Shown: positions 1-7,960 of the stretch, piece by piece
How the letters are laid out: each line of letters begins with the position of its first letter
Numbering within the stretch: position 1 is the stretch's first letter
NCBI GenBank assembly: GCA_020161935.1
Contig: JAIUNI010000007.1
Span: 124,001-188,000, forward strand
Origin: Chloroflexota bacterium
Lineage (GTDB): Bacteria; Chloroflexota; Anaerolineae; Aggregatilineales; Phototrophicaceae
Direction of reading: 5' to 3'
DNA: 64,000 nt
Program-made: the position numbers and the translations under genes
The notes under the pieces: model-generated
Seen by the model: the letters and a program-made list of their open reading frames with translations, nothing else
Database searches by the model: none
Told to the model about the DNA's origin: nothing

Positions 1-1
1 A

Positions 2-745
2 CGGCTGCAAGCACGGGCAAGACTGCACAGCCATTACAGCCGTAACCCCTATAACTGGTACAAATGGCAGTTCGATCATTACGTCCTGCCACCAGATGCC
101 AAAGTTCTCGAAATCGGCGCGGGTGCGGGCTGGTTGTGGATGAACAACGCCGACCGCATTCCGGCGGGATGGGAGATTACCCTCTCTGATTTTTCGCCCG
201 GAATGGTCGCCGAACTGCGCGAGAACACCCGTGATATTGCCCACCGGTTCAACTTTGAAGAGATCGATGTTCAACAAATCCCGCATGAGGATCAAACGTT
301 TGACAGCATTATTGCCAACCATATGCTTTACCATGTACCCGACCGTTCGAAAGCGATTGCCGAACTGCGCCGTGTACTCAAATCCGGCGGGAAGTTGTTC
401 ACCGCGACCAACGGCGATCATCATCTCCAAGAACTTCATCGGGTCATGGCACAGCTCAATATTCAGCAGGAACAATACCTCGGTGGATTTGCGGGTGTTC
501 GTGGATACACGCTCGAAAACGCCACAGACCAACTGCGTTCAGCATTTGAGCATGTTGAACTCCACCACTATGACGACGAGATCAATATCCCCTCTGCCCA
601 ACCTCTCATCGACTATATCCACTCTTTTCCGGTTGAATTCGACGCTGCCCATGAACAGCAAGTACACGCAATTGTTGATGCGGAAGTCCATGAAAAAGGC
701 ACGTTCAAAATTACGAAGGATATGGGTGTATTGATCGCTTATTGA
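2..745 (+). CDS. Class I SAM-dependent methyltransferase (5' end outside window)
   Basis: The frame is open from the first bases of the window, so the N-terminus is missing. The first ATG in frame (134) lies after the SAM-binding motif and cannot be the true start. Motif I, VLEIGAGAGW, is encoded at about 101-130, followed by the acidic end of strand 2 (LSDFS). A later DSIIANHMLYHVPD stretch and ELRRVLKSGGKLF are the usual post-motif I and motif III of the Methyltransf_11 group. The substrate cannot be told from the sequence. The stop overlaps the end of the convergent hemolysin III gene by 7 bases. Family assignment is firm; function beyond SAM-dependent methyl transfer is unknown. Confidence 0.85.
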   Translation, partial: RLQARARLHSHYSRNPYNWYKWQFDHYVLPPDAKVLEIGAGAGWLWMNNADRIPAGWEITLSDFSPGMVAELRENTRDIAHRFNFEEIDVQQIPHEDQTFDSIIANHMLYHVPDRSKAIAELRRVLKSGGKLFTATNGDHHLQELHRVMAQLNIQQEQYLGGFAGVRGYTLENATDQLRSAFEHVELHHYDDEINIPSAQPLIDYIHSFPVEFDAAHEQQVHAIVDAEVHEKGTFKITKDMGVLIAY

Positions 746-1371
746 AGGCAGTAGAGAATAGCGATGAAGTGTAAAGCGCTGCCCGTCAGTACGAAGAGAT
801 GCCAGAGTTCATGATAGCCGAGTAAGCGGTGCAGGTTCGGCTTCTCGAAACCGAACACGAGCGAGCCGATAAAAAACACGACTCCACTGGCAACCAAGAA
901 AACCACAGCCGGAGGGGGTATCATCGCGATAACTTCCGGCGGGGCGATAAACACGACACTTGCCATCACAATGTAGTACAGCAGTGAAAGCATCCCCGGC
1001 GAGGTGAGGAACAACAGCTTATACACCACGCCGATCAGCGCCAGCGCCCAAACGGTAGCCAGCAGTATCCACCGCCATTCACCCTCAATCACAATTAAGC
1101 AGAACGGCGTGTAACACCCCGCGATGAGAATGTAGATGGCTGCATGGTCAATGCGTTCCAACCAGAGCAGCTTACGTTCCGATCCGTAGCTCAAGTGGTA
1201 TGTAGCACTCGCGGCATAGAGGATAATCAGGCTGAAACCGTAGACGATGACCGAGAAAAGTTTAACCGGATCGCCGCGCGTAACTGTGACCAAGACCAGC
1301 AGCGCAATCGCGGAAAAAATTGCTCCGGTGAGATGCGTAAAACCGTTTACGGGTTCTCGAAAACGATGCAT
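739..1371 (-). CDS. Hemolysin III / PAQR family membrane protein
   Basis: The 210-residue product has about seven hydrophobic segments. It carries the PAQR/HlyIII signature set: NGFTHLTGA near the N-terminus, SATYHL with conserved Ser and His at about 56-60, DHAAIY at about 75-80, and a C-terminal HELWHLFVL with HF soon after (about 187-203). The conserved His and Asp residues are those thought to bind zinc at the cytoplasmic face in this superfamily. Length is normal for the family. The name is historical; bacterial members are mostly of unknown physiological role, with a suggested part in membrane lipid homeostasis. The gene stands alone, convergent with and overlapping the methyltransferase gene. 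Confidence 0.9.
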   Translation of the reverse strand: MHRFREPVNGFTHLTGAIFSAIALLVLVTVTRGDPVKLFSVIVYGFSLIILYAASATYHLSYGSERKLLWLERIDHAAIYILIAGCYTPFCLIVIEGEWRWILLATVWALALIGVVYKLLFLTSPGMLSLLYYIVMASVVFIAPPEVIAMIPPPAVVFLVASGVVFFIGSLVFGFEKPNLHRLLGYHELWHLFVLTGSALHFIAILYCLQ

Positions 1372-1457
1372 AATTCAATCTCTGTAAACTGACTAAATCA
1401 ATCAGAGGTTATGCGATCTCCTACGTAAAAATGAGCATGAAGGTTTCAAAATTAGTC

Positions 1458-2282
1458 TTAACTCCAGCGAACCGGATTACCTGTTTCAACCGCCACTGTA
1501 AAGATTTGGATGAGCGGATCAATGATGGTGGCGAAATAATCGGTATCCACCACACGCGCTTCAACGTGCATCCGGCTTGGATATTCCTGTGTCGCCCCAA
1601 ATTCCGCCCGTTTGAATACGCGCACGGGTGAGGACGAGAGAAACTGCTTCCCGGTATCAAGGTCGGTAAACTCGTATTGGTCAGGGCGGTCGAGTTCCTC
1701 AGAGGCCAATTGTTTCTGTCCAACATGGGCAGCCCGAAAGAGTTCGCGGTTCAAATCCCAAGCATCTTTGATGAAAAAACCCTGTTCGTCATACCCTAAG
1801 CGCAATCCCGTGCGTCCATCCCAATTGAAGAAACCATCCTCCTGTTGAGATGTTGATTGAACCACTTCATTCGTTTCCGAATTCACTAGAAAGTGCTTTG
1901 AAATCCCGTTCTGCGACTTGAAATAGGCCAACTCATCCAGCGCCTTTGCAGCCCTATCTGCGGGAGTTAATCCGTGGTTTTCTTCTGGCAACTGGGCTTT
2001 CAACGTCGGGAAGTGTTCCCAACCCACTTGCCCTAACGCATCAACGAACGCGCGGTATTCGTTCCAGTTCTCGATATAAATAGTCGCGTAGTCCATAAAG
2101 GCGTGTGGGCAGCAGCTCGCCAGCCATGCGTCAAATTCGTCCGATTTAGCGGTAGCTTCAAATTCGCCCATGCGTATCGCCGGAAAGCCGTCTTCATCAA
2201 TATAAAAATCGTCGGGATAAGGGCAAGGTGTCGTTTTGCCCGTTTGGTAACAAGTACACATCACACTGGCATCAAGACCCAT
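1458..2282 (-). CDS. Hypothetical protein, 274 aa
   Basis: I do not recognise a characterised family. The protein begins MGLDASVMCTCYQTGKTTPCPYP, a Cys-containing opening I recall in uncharacterised bacterial proteins. It has no signal peptide or membrane segment, is acidic and is rich in aromatic residues. A second Cys pair (ASCCPH) lies near residue 57. Together with C9 and C11 and nearby His it could bind a metal, but this is inference. No gene sits close enough to suggest an operon; the next gene downstream on this strand is hemolysin III, about 90 bp away. The frame is clearly the coding one here: opposite-strand frames are short and broken. Confidence 0.7.
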   Translation of the reverse strand: MGLDASVMCTCYQTGKTTPCPYPDDFYIDEDGFPAIRMGEFEATAKSDEFDAWLASCCPHAFMDYATIYIENWNEYRAFVDALGQVGWEHFPTLKAQLPEENHGLTPADRAAKALDELAYFKSQNGISKHFLVNSETNEVVQSTSQQEDGFFNWDGRTGLRLGYDEQGFFIKDAWDLNRELFRAAHVGQKQLASEELDRPDQYEFTDLDTGKQFLSSSPVRVFKRAEFGATQEYPSRMHVEARVVDTDYFATIIDPLIQIFTVAVETGNPVRWS

Positions 2283-2399
2283 AAGTCAGCCCTTCTTAAA
2301 TTGAGCGGAATTATTTACGAGTTTAGCGTATGCACGACGATAACCAAATTTCGAGATCGTAATCTCAGCCCACCCCCACTTTATGGGGATAGCCCTAAT

Positions 2400-2429
2400 T
2401 TGTAAAACGAGTATTCTTAAAGATACAAT
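2400..2429 (+). promoter_or_regulatory. Putative sigma-70-type promoter for the 2460 gene
   Basis: TTGTAA (2400-2405) and TACAAT (2424-2429) are separated by 18 bp and lie about 30 bp before the start codon. The match to TTGACA/TATAAT is 4/6 and 5/6. It is supported only by motif and position. Confidence 0.35.
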
Positions 2430-2459
2430 CAACATTCAAAATAAATCGCAGGTGTGTCC

Positions 2460-2828
2460 ATGATTGACAATTTTCTTGAAGCTGGTGAATTTCAGTACGG
2501 ATGCTACAAAGTACAGTATGTTGATTGGCAAGAACAAGAATGGTCAGGCACAGGCTTCTGGTTGCAAGCCACTGTGACCAACAAACGTCTGCTCGTTTAC
2601 CCCGAACTGGGTGTGTATCCACAAGACTACGAAACGATCCAACCGACCGACATTATGAAAGTCTGGAATGTCTCCTTACGTGGTAAGGACGGCATCCTCA
2701 TTCGCTTGCGTGATGGTCGCTGCCTCCACTTGCTGGTGGACTGGAGCCAGGGCAGCAAACTCGTGCGTGATATTGATAAAATGTTGGTGACACCGGTTAA
2801 GCCGCGTATCTCCCCACGTCTTATTTAG
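2460..2828 (+). CDS. Small beta-rich protein, PH/GRAM-like (paralog 1)
   Basis: The product is about 122 residues if it starts at the ATG at 2460, which has an AGG (2450-2452) seven bases upstream; a GTG six bases earlier is in frame but worse placed. The protein is soluble. It shows alternating beta strands and a pattern typical of PH- or GRAM-like folds: a 'TNKRLLVYP' strand followed by 'GILIRLRDGRCLHLLV' and a C-terminal helix. The next gene encodes a paralog, with matching features at TNYRLLLRP and GVKIALKNGMRLYL. The fold is my inference from the pattern; no function can be named. Confidence 0.65.
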   Translation: MIDNFLEAGEFQYGCYKVQYVDWQEQEWSGTGFWLQATVTNKRLLVYPELGVYPQDYETIQPTDIMKVWNVSLRGKDGILIRLRDGRCLHLLVDWSQGSKLVRDIDKMLVTPVKPRISPRLI

Positions 2829-2868
2829 AGATTGCACTCGATTTGAACTGATGTCAGCGTTATAATTC

Positions 2869-3321
2869 GTGACATTCCGAAATCAAAAACGAGAATTAGA
2901 CGCTGTGTGGGACGAAGACACGTTATTGCTGCCGGGAGAATGCAAGCTAGGAAGCTACCACGTAGCCATTCTCCGCTATACCCCTTCCGGTTGGTCACCC
3001 ACAACGCCGCCCCTGAACGCACTTGTTACCAACTACCGCTTACTGCTGCGCCCTCAAACACGTCGTCAATATCAACCGGCTGTGATACCCAGCCATTTCA
3101 TCATGCAAATTGGTGAGGTCGAAATGGGCTACCATAAGGGTGTCAAAATCGCGCTGAAGAATGGGATGCGCCTGTACCTGACCATCAGCTACAGCGAAGA
3201 TGACAGTCACCTTACTGAAACGGTCACCAAAATGATGACTTCACCCCTCGGCAACGCTTATATCAGTGACCCTGCCGAAGAAGATTTAACACGCCTGATT
3301 TCCTTCATCAGCCAGTTATAA
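2869..3321 (+). CDS. Small beta-rich protein, PH/GRAM-like (paralog 2)
   Basis: About 150 residues. The internal plan follows the preceding gene: an N-terminal 'LPGECKLGSY' strand, a 'VTNYRLLLRP' strand, then 'KGVKIALKNGMRLYLTIS' and a C-terminal helix. The two genes are 40 bp apart on the same strand and look like a tandem duplication that has diverged. The start is uncertain. GTG at 2869 has no clear ribosome binding site and sits directly behind a TATAAT (2861-2866), so either translation starts at an internal GTG (about 2905) or the message is nearly leaderless. The stop is one base away from the stop of the convergent uracil-DNA glycosylase gene. Confidence 0.65.
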   Translation: MTFRNQKRELDAVWDEDTLLLPGECKLGSYHVAILRYTPSGWSPTTPPLNALVTNYRLLLRPQTRRQYQPAVIPSHFIMQIGEVEMGYHKGVKIALKNGMRLYLTISYSEDDSHLTETVTKMMTSPLGNAYISDPAEEDLTRLISFISQL

Positions 3322-3322
3322 T

Positions 3323-3979
3323 TTAGAACAAGGTGAGTTGTTTCGGTGGGCCAGCAGGCGGCTCATTACTTTCCGGCGGCTTACTAGCGGTTGGCTGTGC
3401 CTTACCTCGCAGCTTCTTAACCTCATCAACCACTTCAAGAATACGTTTAAAGTCGGCTTCCATCTGCGGTTCTAAAGTCGGGTTTCGCAGCACCGCCGCC
3501 GGATGAAACAACGGGAAGTAAGCGCGTCCCTCTTCATACTTCGGTTTGCCGTGTATTTGTGTGATCTTCCCGTTCGGGAAATAGCGAGACATGCTAAACC
3601 GACCCAACGTAACGATTACCAATGGGTTAATCACTTCAATTTGCCGGTCAAGATAAGGTTTGCAAGCCGCCATCTCATCGGGCAGCGGGTCACGATTGTC
3701 GGGCGGACGGTGCTTGACCACGTTTGCGATAAACACCTGTTCCCGCTTGAGGCCAATCAACCGCAGCATCTTTTCCAGATAATCCCCTGAGCGCCCGACA
3801 AATGGCAGCCCCTTCTTATCTTCGTGAAAGCCGGGGCCTTCACCAATAAACATGATCTCGGCATTCGGATCGCCAGCGCCGGGAACACCATTCGTTGTGC
3901 CTTCATGTAAACGGCAGGCTTTACAAGCACGTACTTCAGCAGCAATGGTCGCCAAAATGGCGGCGCGGTCTTCAGTCAT
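3323..3979 (-). CDS. Uracil-DNA glycosylase, family 4-like (Fe-S type)
   Basis: The enzyme should remove uracil from DNA, starting base-excision repair. Evidence: the CxxC of the Fe-S loop (C19, C22), the water-activating/uracil pocket motif GEGPGFHED (46-54), PFVGRSGDYL (59-68), NVVKHRPPDNRDP (86-98) and the HPAAVLRNP catalytic loop near residue 160. The 218-residue length is usual. The four-cysteine set of family 4 is incomplete: C19, C22 and C106 are present, but the third ligand position, normally Cys in a KCRPP motif, is His90. A basic, Pro-rich tail of about 35 residues ends in PPKQLTLF, which resembles a beta-clamp-binding peptide (QxxLF-like); this last point is inference. Confidence 0.9.
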   Translation of the reverse strand: MTEDRAAILATIAAEVRACKACRLHEGTTNGVPGAGDPNAEIMFIGEGPGFHEDKKGLPFVGRSGDYLEKMLRLIGLKREQVFIANVVKHRPPDNRDPLPDEMAACKPYLDRQIEVINPLVIVTLGRFSMSRYFPNGKITQIHGKPKYEEGRAYFPLFHPAAVLRNPTLEPQMEADFKRILEVVDEVKKLRGKAQPTASKPPESNEPPAGPPKQLTLF

Positions 3980-4084
3980 GACGAGTATCCTTTCGTTAAC
4001 GATTCACAGTTAAAGCATAACAAGGGCAAGCATAAGCGCAAGGGCTAAGTGGGCTAGTCAATTTGAGCCGAATTGTTAAGCATG

Positions 4085-4113
4085 TTTCCAAGTTCAAGAA
4101 TTATCGTTATACT
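4085..4113 (+). promoter_or_regulatory. Putative promoter of the ABC transporter operon
   Basis: TTTCCA (4085-4090) and TATACT (4108-4113) are separated by 17 bp and lie about 40 bp upstream of the chosen ATG at 4153. This supports the shorter start of the ATPase, since the longer reading frame would place the promoter inside the gene. Confidence 0.4.
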
Positions 4114-4152
4114 CGCGCGACTTTCGACAATCGCTTAAAGGACGAGGTAGTT

Positions 4153-5724
4153 ATGGCTGATTCGCCTCCTGCCGCATTGGAAGTGCGCGGGCTAACAAAA
4201 CGCTTTCCCGGCGTACTGGCAAATGACCACATCGACATTACATTACACAAAGGTAAAGTGCTGGGGCTTCTGGGCGAAAACGGAGCCGGTAAATCGACGT
4301 TAATGAACTTGATTTACGGTTTGTATGAGCCGGACGAAGGCGAAATTTTGGTGAATGGCAAAGTCGCTCACATCAAGAATCCCAACGACGCGATTGCTGC
4401 CGGAATCGGCATGGTGCATCAGCATTTCCAACTCGTTCCCGTTCTCAGCGTGACGGATAACATCATGCTCGGCAACGAATCGGTTGGGTTCCTCGGCGCA
4501 TTCCTGAACCGCCGCGCTGCCCGACAGCGCATTCTCGAAATTTCCAAGCAATACGGCCTCGAAGTTGACCCTGACGCGCTCGTGCAGGACTTACCTGTCG
4601 GTGTGCAGCAGCGTGTGGAAATCATCAAGGCACTCTACCGTAAATGTGACATCCTCATTCTTGACGAGCCAAGCGCCGTACTGACCCCACAGGAAACCAA
4701 AGGGTTGTTCGGCATCATGCGAACACTCTTGGAACGCGGTGTGAGCATCATCTTCATCTCGCACAAGCTCAAAGAAGTGCTGGAAATCTGCGACCATGTA
4801 ACTGTCCTGCGGTTAGGCAAGGTCGTCGGGCAAGCTAACCCTAAAACCTCGACCGAAGAGTCCTTAGCCTCAATGATGGTCGGGCGCAGCGTTCTGCTGC
4901 AAGTTGAAAAGAAGCCTACTACCACCCGTGGCAATAAAGTGCTGCACATTCAAGATTTGAACGTGCGTGACGACCGCAAACTGCTCGCCGTTGATAATCT
5001 CTCGCTCGAAGTATATGGTGGTGAAATCTTGGGCATCGCGGGTGTTCAGGGCAACGGGCAAACAGAATTGGTGGAGGCCATCACCGGGCTGCGGCGGGTC
5101 GAAAGCGGCAAAATATCCATATTTGAACAAAGTATCGAACAAAACATCACCCACGCCAAGCCCCGCACCATCACGGAAACGGGTGTGGCACACGTACCGG
5201 AAGACCGCCGGAAGAACGGCATGGTTGCCACCTTCCCAATCAAAGACAACATGGTACTGCAAACCTACTACATCGGGCCGTTTAGCATCGGTATTCTGGC
5301 GAACGAGAAAGCCAAAGATGAAAATGCTCGCCAACTCGTTAAGCAGTACGATGTCCGCACGCCGAGCATTTACGCGAACATCGGCACCCTATCCGGCGGT
5401 AACCAGCAAAAAGTCATCATCGCCCGTGAATTCTCACGTCAAAACCATTTGCTTTTGGCGGCACAACCAACACGCGGCTTGGATGTCGGCTCGATTGAAT
5501 TTATCCATAAGCAAATTGTAGCGATGCGTGACGCAGGGATGGCCGTGCTGCTCATCTCAACCGAACTGGACGAAATCTTCTCGTTATCTGACCGCATCGC
5601 GGTGATGTATGCCGGAAAAATCATTGACACCGTGAATATTGATGATGCGACACGCGAGTCCGTCGGCTTGCTGATGGCGGGTGTCAAACGCGAAAAAGGA
5701 CTAAAGGAAGCAACTCATGGCTGA
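4153..5724 (+). CDS. ABC transporter, double ATP-binding protein (nucleoside/simple-sugar type, YufO-like)
   Basis: A 523-residue protein with two fused ATPase domains, the form used by BMP-family nucleoside and by ribose/simple-sugar importers. The first domain has Walker A GENGAGKST, a signature region LPVGVQQRVEI and Walker B LILDEPSAVLTP. The second has a degenerate Walker A GVQGNGQTE, signature LSGGNQQKV and AAQPTRGLDVGS, the usual asymmetric arrangement in this family. I chose ATG 4153, which has a GAGG (4144-4147) five bases upstream. A TTG 30 codons earlier is open, but that stretch shows no family similarity and contains a likely promoter. The gene overlaps the next by 8 bases, so the three genes are co-transcribed. 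No substrate-binding lipoprotein gene lies beside it. Confidence 0.93.
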   Translation: MADSPPAALEVRGLTKRFPGVLANDHIDITLHKGKVLGLLGENGAGKSTLMNLIYGLYEPDEGEILVNGKVAHIKNPNDAIAAGIGMVHQHFQLVPVLSVTDNIMLGNESVGFLGAFLNRRAARQRILEISKQYGLEVDPDALVQDLPVGVQQRVEIIKALYRKCDILILDEPSAVLTPQETKGLFGIMRTLLERGVSIIFISHKLKEVLEICDHVTVLRLGKVVGQANPKTSTEESLASMMVGRSVLLQVEKKPTTTRGNKVLHIQDLNVRDDRKLLAVDNLSLEVYGGEILGIAGVQGNGQTELVEAITGLRRVESGKISIFEQSIEQNITHAKPRTITETGVAHVPEDRRKNGMVATFPIKDNMVLQTYYIGPFSIGILANEKAKDENARQLVKQYDVRTPSIYANIGTLSGGNQQKVIIAREFSRQNHLLLAAQPTRGLDVGSIEFIHKQIVAMRDAGMAVLLISTELDEIFSLSDRIAVMYAGKIIDTVNIDDATRESVGLLMAGVKREKGLKEATHG

Positions 5725-7957
5725 AGGCACATTACCCGCCCCAACGACCGGCGCACCAGCAAGGCGTTGGGCTAGACTCTCATCGCGCCTCGTGCCATTA
5801 TTTGCGGTCATTACAGCGCTGGTCGCGAGTATGTTGTTCATCATGTTCACCGAACTCCTAACGCAAGGCTATGTGGACATCCCGCAAGTTCTGAATACCA
5901 CAGGCACAGCCTATAACGGTTTGATCGAAGGGTCGCTCGGCATAACGATTAGCAACACCCTGCATAATCAAGACTTATCGCTGGCGAAAACGTATGCAGC
6001 CAACGCCGACGAACTCAACCCGCGCGGGCTGAATGTAGCCGCCCGCTTGACCGATGAGGTCAATGCAGCAGGTATCGACAATGCGATACGTTATGGCGAG
6101 GTTTTAGGCAAATTCCCCGATCTCAGCGATGAGGAAATCGTCGTCCTCGGTACCGTTATCCCGGAGGTTCAAACCTTCGGCGAAGCAAACCTCTTGGGAA
6201 TGCGAACACTGTTAGAGGGGTTGAGTGAGCTTGATCGTTCTGATGCAAATGATCTGGTCGAAAAGTTCGCCGATGACGAAGCATTAACCCCCGAAGCACG
6301 TGAAGAAATCAACACGGCTGTTCCGGCAGCGGCAGACCTGAGCAATGCGGATCTACTCGCACAGCTCAAAGTTATTCAGACCAACGGCTTCGTAAAAATG
6401 GAGCGCTGGTTGCAACAGGTGGATTTACTTGCTGAAAACAGACTCAACGTTACCTCGCCCGAAGCGCAGGATTTAGCGACGATAGGCACGCTCGACGTAG
6501 CAAAAGTACGTGATTGGGCGGTCGCGGCGGAAAACCTAAAAACGCTCGGCATCAGCAACTTAACCGCACTTTCAGAACAATTGCGTATCACCAAAGTGTT
6601 ATACGACAAAGGTCTGCTGGTTGACCAAAACGCGAATACAGCACTGACCAATGAACTGGACAACGTTATCCAGAATAACTATGTCATTCTGCGTCCAAAT
6701 AACCAGATGCTGTTTGACCCGAACCCACGCAACTTTGGCACAATCCTCGCCGAAAACAAGACACCGGATGACCCCAGTGACGATAACAAAATCGAAGCGG
6801 TTTACGTCAAACTTGGCGACCGTGCGCTCATTTTCTATCCCGGCACGCTGGAAAGCATGATCGTCCGCTCCATTCCGTTTGTGATCGCTGGTTTAGCTGT
6901 GGCGCTTGGCTTTAAGGCCGGTTTGTTCAATATCGGCGCGGAAGGCCAATTGTATGCGGGCGGCATCATCACGGCTTGGGTCGGTTTCTCGCCACTGTTC
7001 GCGGATATTTCGCCGATTCCACATATTGTTCTGTCGATTATCGCGGGGATCATCGGTGGGATGCTCTGGGGAGCTATACCGGGATTATTGAAAGCCTATA
7101 CCGGCGCACATGAAGTCATCAACACTATCATGTTGAACTTTATCGCTATCAATCTGGTGGATTGGCTCATCAAGTCAACCAATCCAGTCATCCTCCTCGA
7201 TACAACCGCCAGTGTCCCCCGCACGCCTTACATCCCACCACAGTTTCGCATCCCAACCTTTAACCAAATCTCGCCGCTGTGGTTCGTCGCAGCCGCAGTC
7301 CTCACAGTTATCATCGGACTATGGCAGCGCAGGGAACAAATAAGGAATAAACCCTCCCTCATCATTCGCCCTATCGTCAGCGGTATATTGATTTTTGTGG
7401 CGGGCATCGCCCTCGCTTGGCTCACCGTCAACAGCTTGCTACACGTCGGTTTGATTTTAATGGTGGCCGCTGTTTGGTTCACCGAATGGTTTCTTGACCG
7501 CACGACACCCGGCTTTGAACTGCGTACCGTTGGGGCGAACCCCGACGCGGCACGTTACGCGGGGATGAACGTACAGTGGAATATCGTGCTGGCGATGGCC
7601 CTCAGCGGCGCGTTAGCAGGCTTGGCAGGGGGTATCGAAATCGCGGGTGTTCACTTCAATATGACTCCCGGTTTCTTCGGCGGGGTCGGCTTCGATGCGA
7701 TTGCGGTCGCACTGCTCGCCCGCAACAACCCGCGCAATATGATCGCCGCAGGGCTGCTCTGGGGCGCACTCATTTCCGGCGGCGGCCTCATGCAAACCCG
7801 TGCCAGCATCTCAATTGACCTCGTGAAAATTATTCAAGCGCTCATCATCATGTTCATCGCAGCAGATGCAATCATCCGTTTCCTGTGGCGCGTGCCAGAA
7901 GCCACTGCCGAAGAAAAAGAACGCACGTTGTTCGCTGCCAAAGGCTGGGGAGGCTAA
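5717..7957 (+). CDS. ABC transporter permease, YufP-like, with large extracytoplasmic insertion
   Basis: The C-terminal half (from about residue 377) is a normal BMP-type permease: TLESMIVRSIPFVIAGLAVA, then FKAGLFNIGAEGQLYAGG, the EAA-like 'AHEVINTIMLNFIAI' and 'RTVGANPDAARYAGM'. The N-terminal membrane helix (about 21-47) and the 'AYNGLIEGSLG' segment (66-76) are also conserved. Between these lie about 300 residues not found in usual members of 340-360 aa. The insertion is helical-looking, acidic, free of hydrophobic segments and without Cys. By topology it sits outside the membrane after the first helix. It may replace or dock a solute-binding protein; this is inference. It overlaps the ATPase gene and is 3 bp from the next permease. 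Confidence 0.9.
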   Translation: MAEGTLPAPTTGAPARRWARLSSRLVPLFAVITALVASMLFIMFTELLTQGYVDIPQVLNTTGTAYNGLIEGSLGITISNTLHNQDLSLAKTYAANADELNPRGLNVAARLTDEVNAAGIDNAIRYGEVLGKFPDLSDEEIVVLGTVIPEVQTFGEANLLGMRTLLEGLSELDRSDANDLVEKFADDEALTPEAREEINTAVPAAADLSNADLLAQLKVIQTNGFVKMERWLQQVDLLAENRLNVTSPEAQDLATIGTLDVAKVRDWAVAAENLKTLGISNLTALSEQLRITKVLYDKGLLVDQNANTALTNELDNVIQNNYVILRPNNQMLFDPNPRNFGTILAENKTPDDPSDDNKIEAVYVKLGDRALIFYPGTLESMIVRSIPFVIAGLAVALGFKAGLFNIGAEGQLYAGGIITAWVGFSPLFADISPIPHIVLSIIAGIIGGMLWGAIPGLLKAYTGAHEVINTIMLNFIAINLVDWLIKSTNPVILLDTTASVPRTPYIPPQFRIPTFNQISPLWFVAAAVLTVIIGLWQRREQIRNKPSLIIRPIVSGILIFVAGIALAWLTVNSLLHVGLILMVAAVWFTEWFLDRTTPGFELRTVGANPDAARYAGMNVQWNIVLAMALSGALAGLAGGIEIAGVHFNMTPGFFGGVGFDAIAVALLARNNPRNMIAAGLLWGALISGGGLMQTRASISIDLVKIIQALIIMFIAADAIIRFLWRVPEATAEEKERTLFAAKGWGG

Positions 7958-7960
7958 CCC

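Noticed and set aside
4063-4152. Longer TTG start of the ABC ATPase adding 30 residues
   Set aside because: The extra stretch has no family similarity, contains a plausible promoter, and ATG 4153 has a good ribosome binding site.
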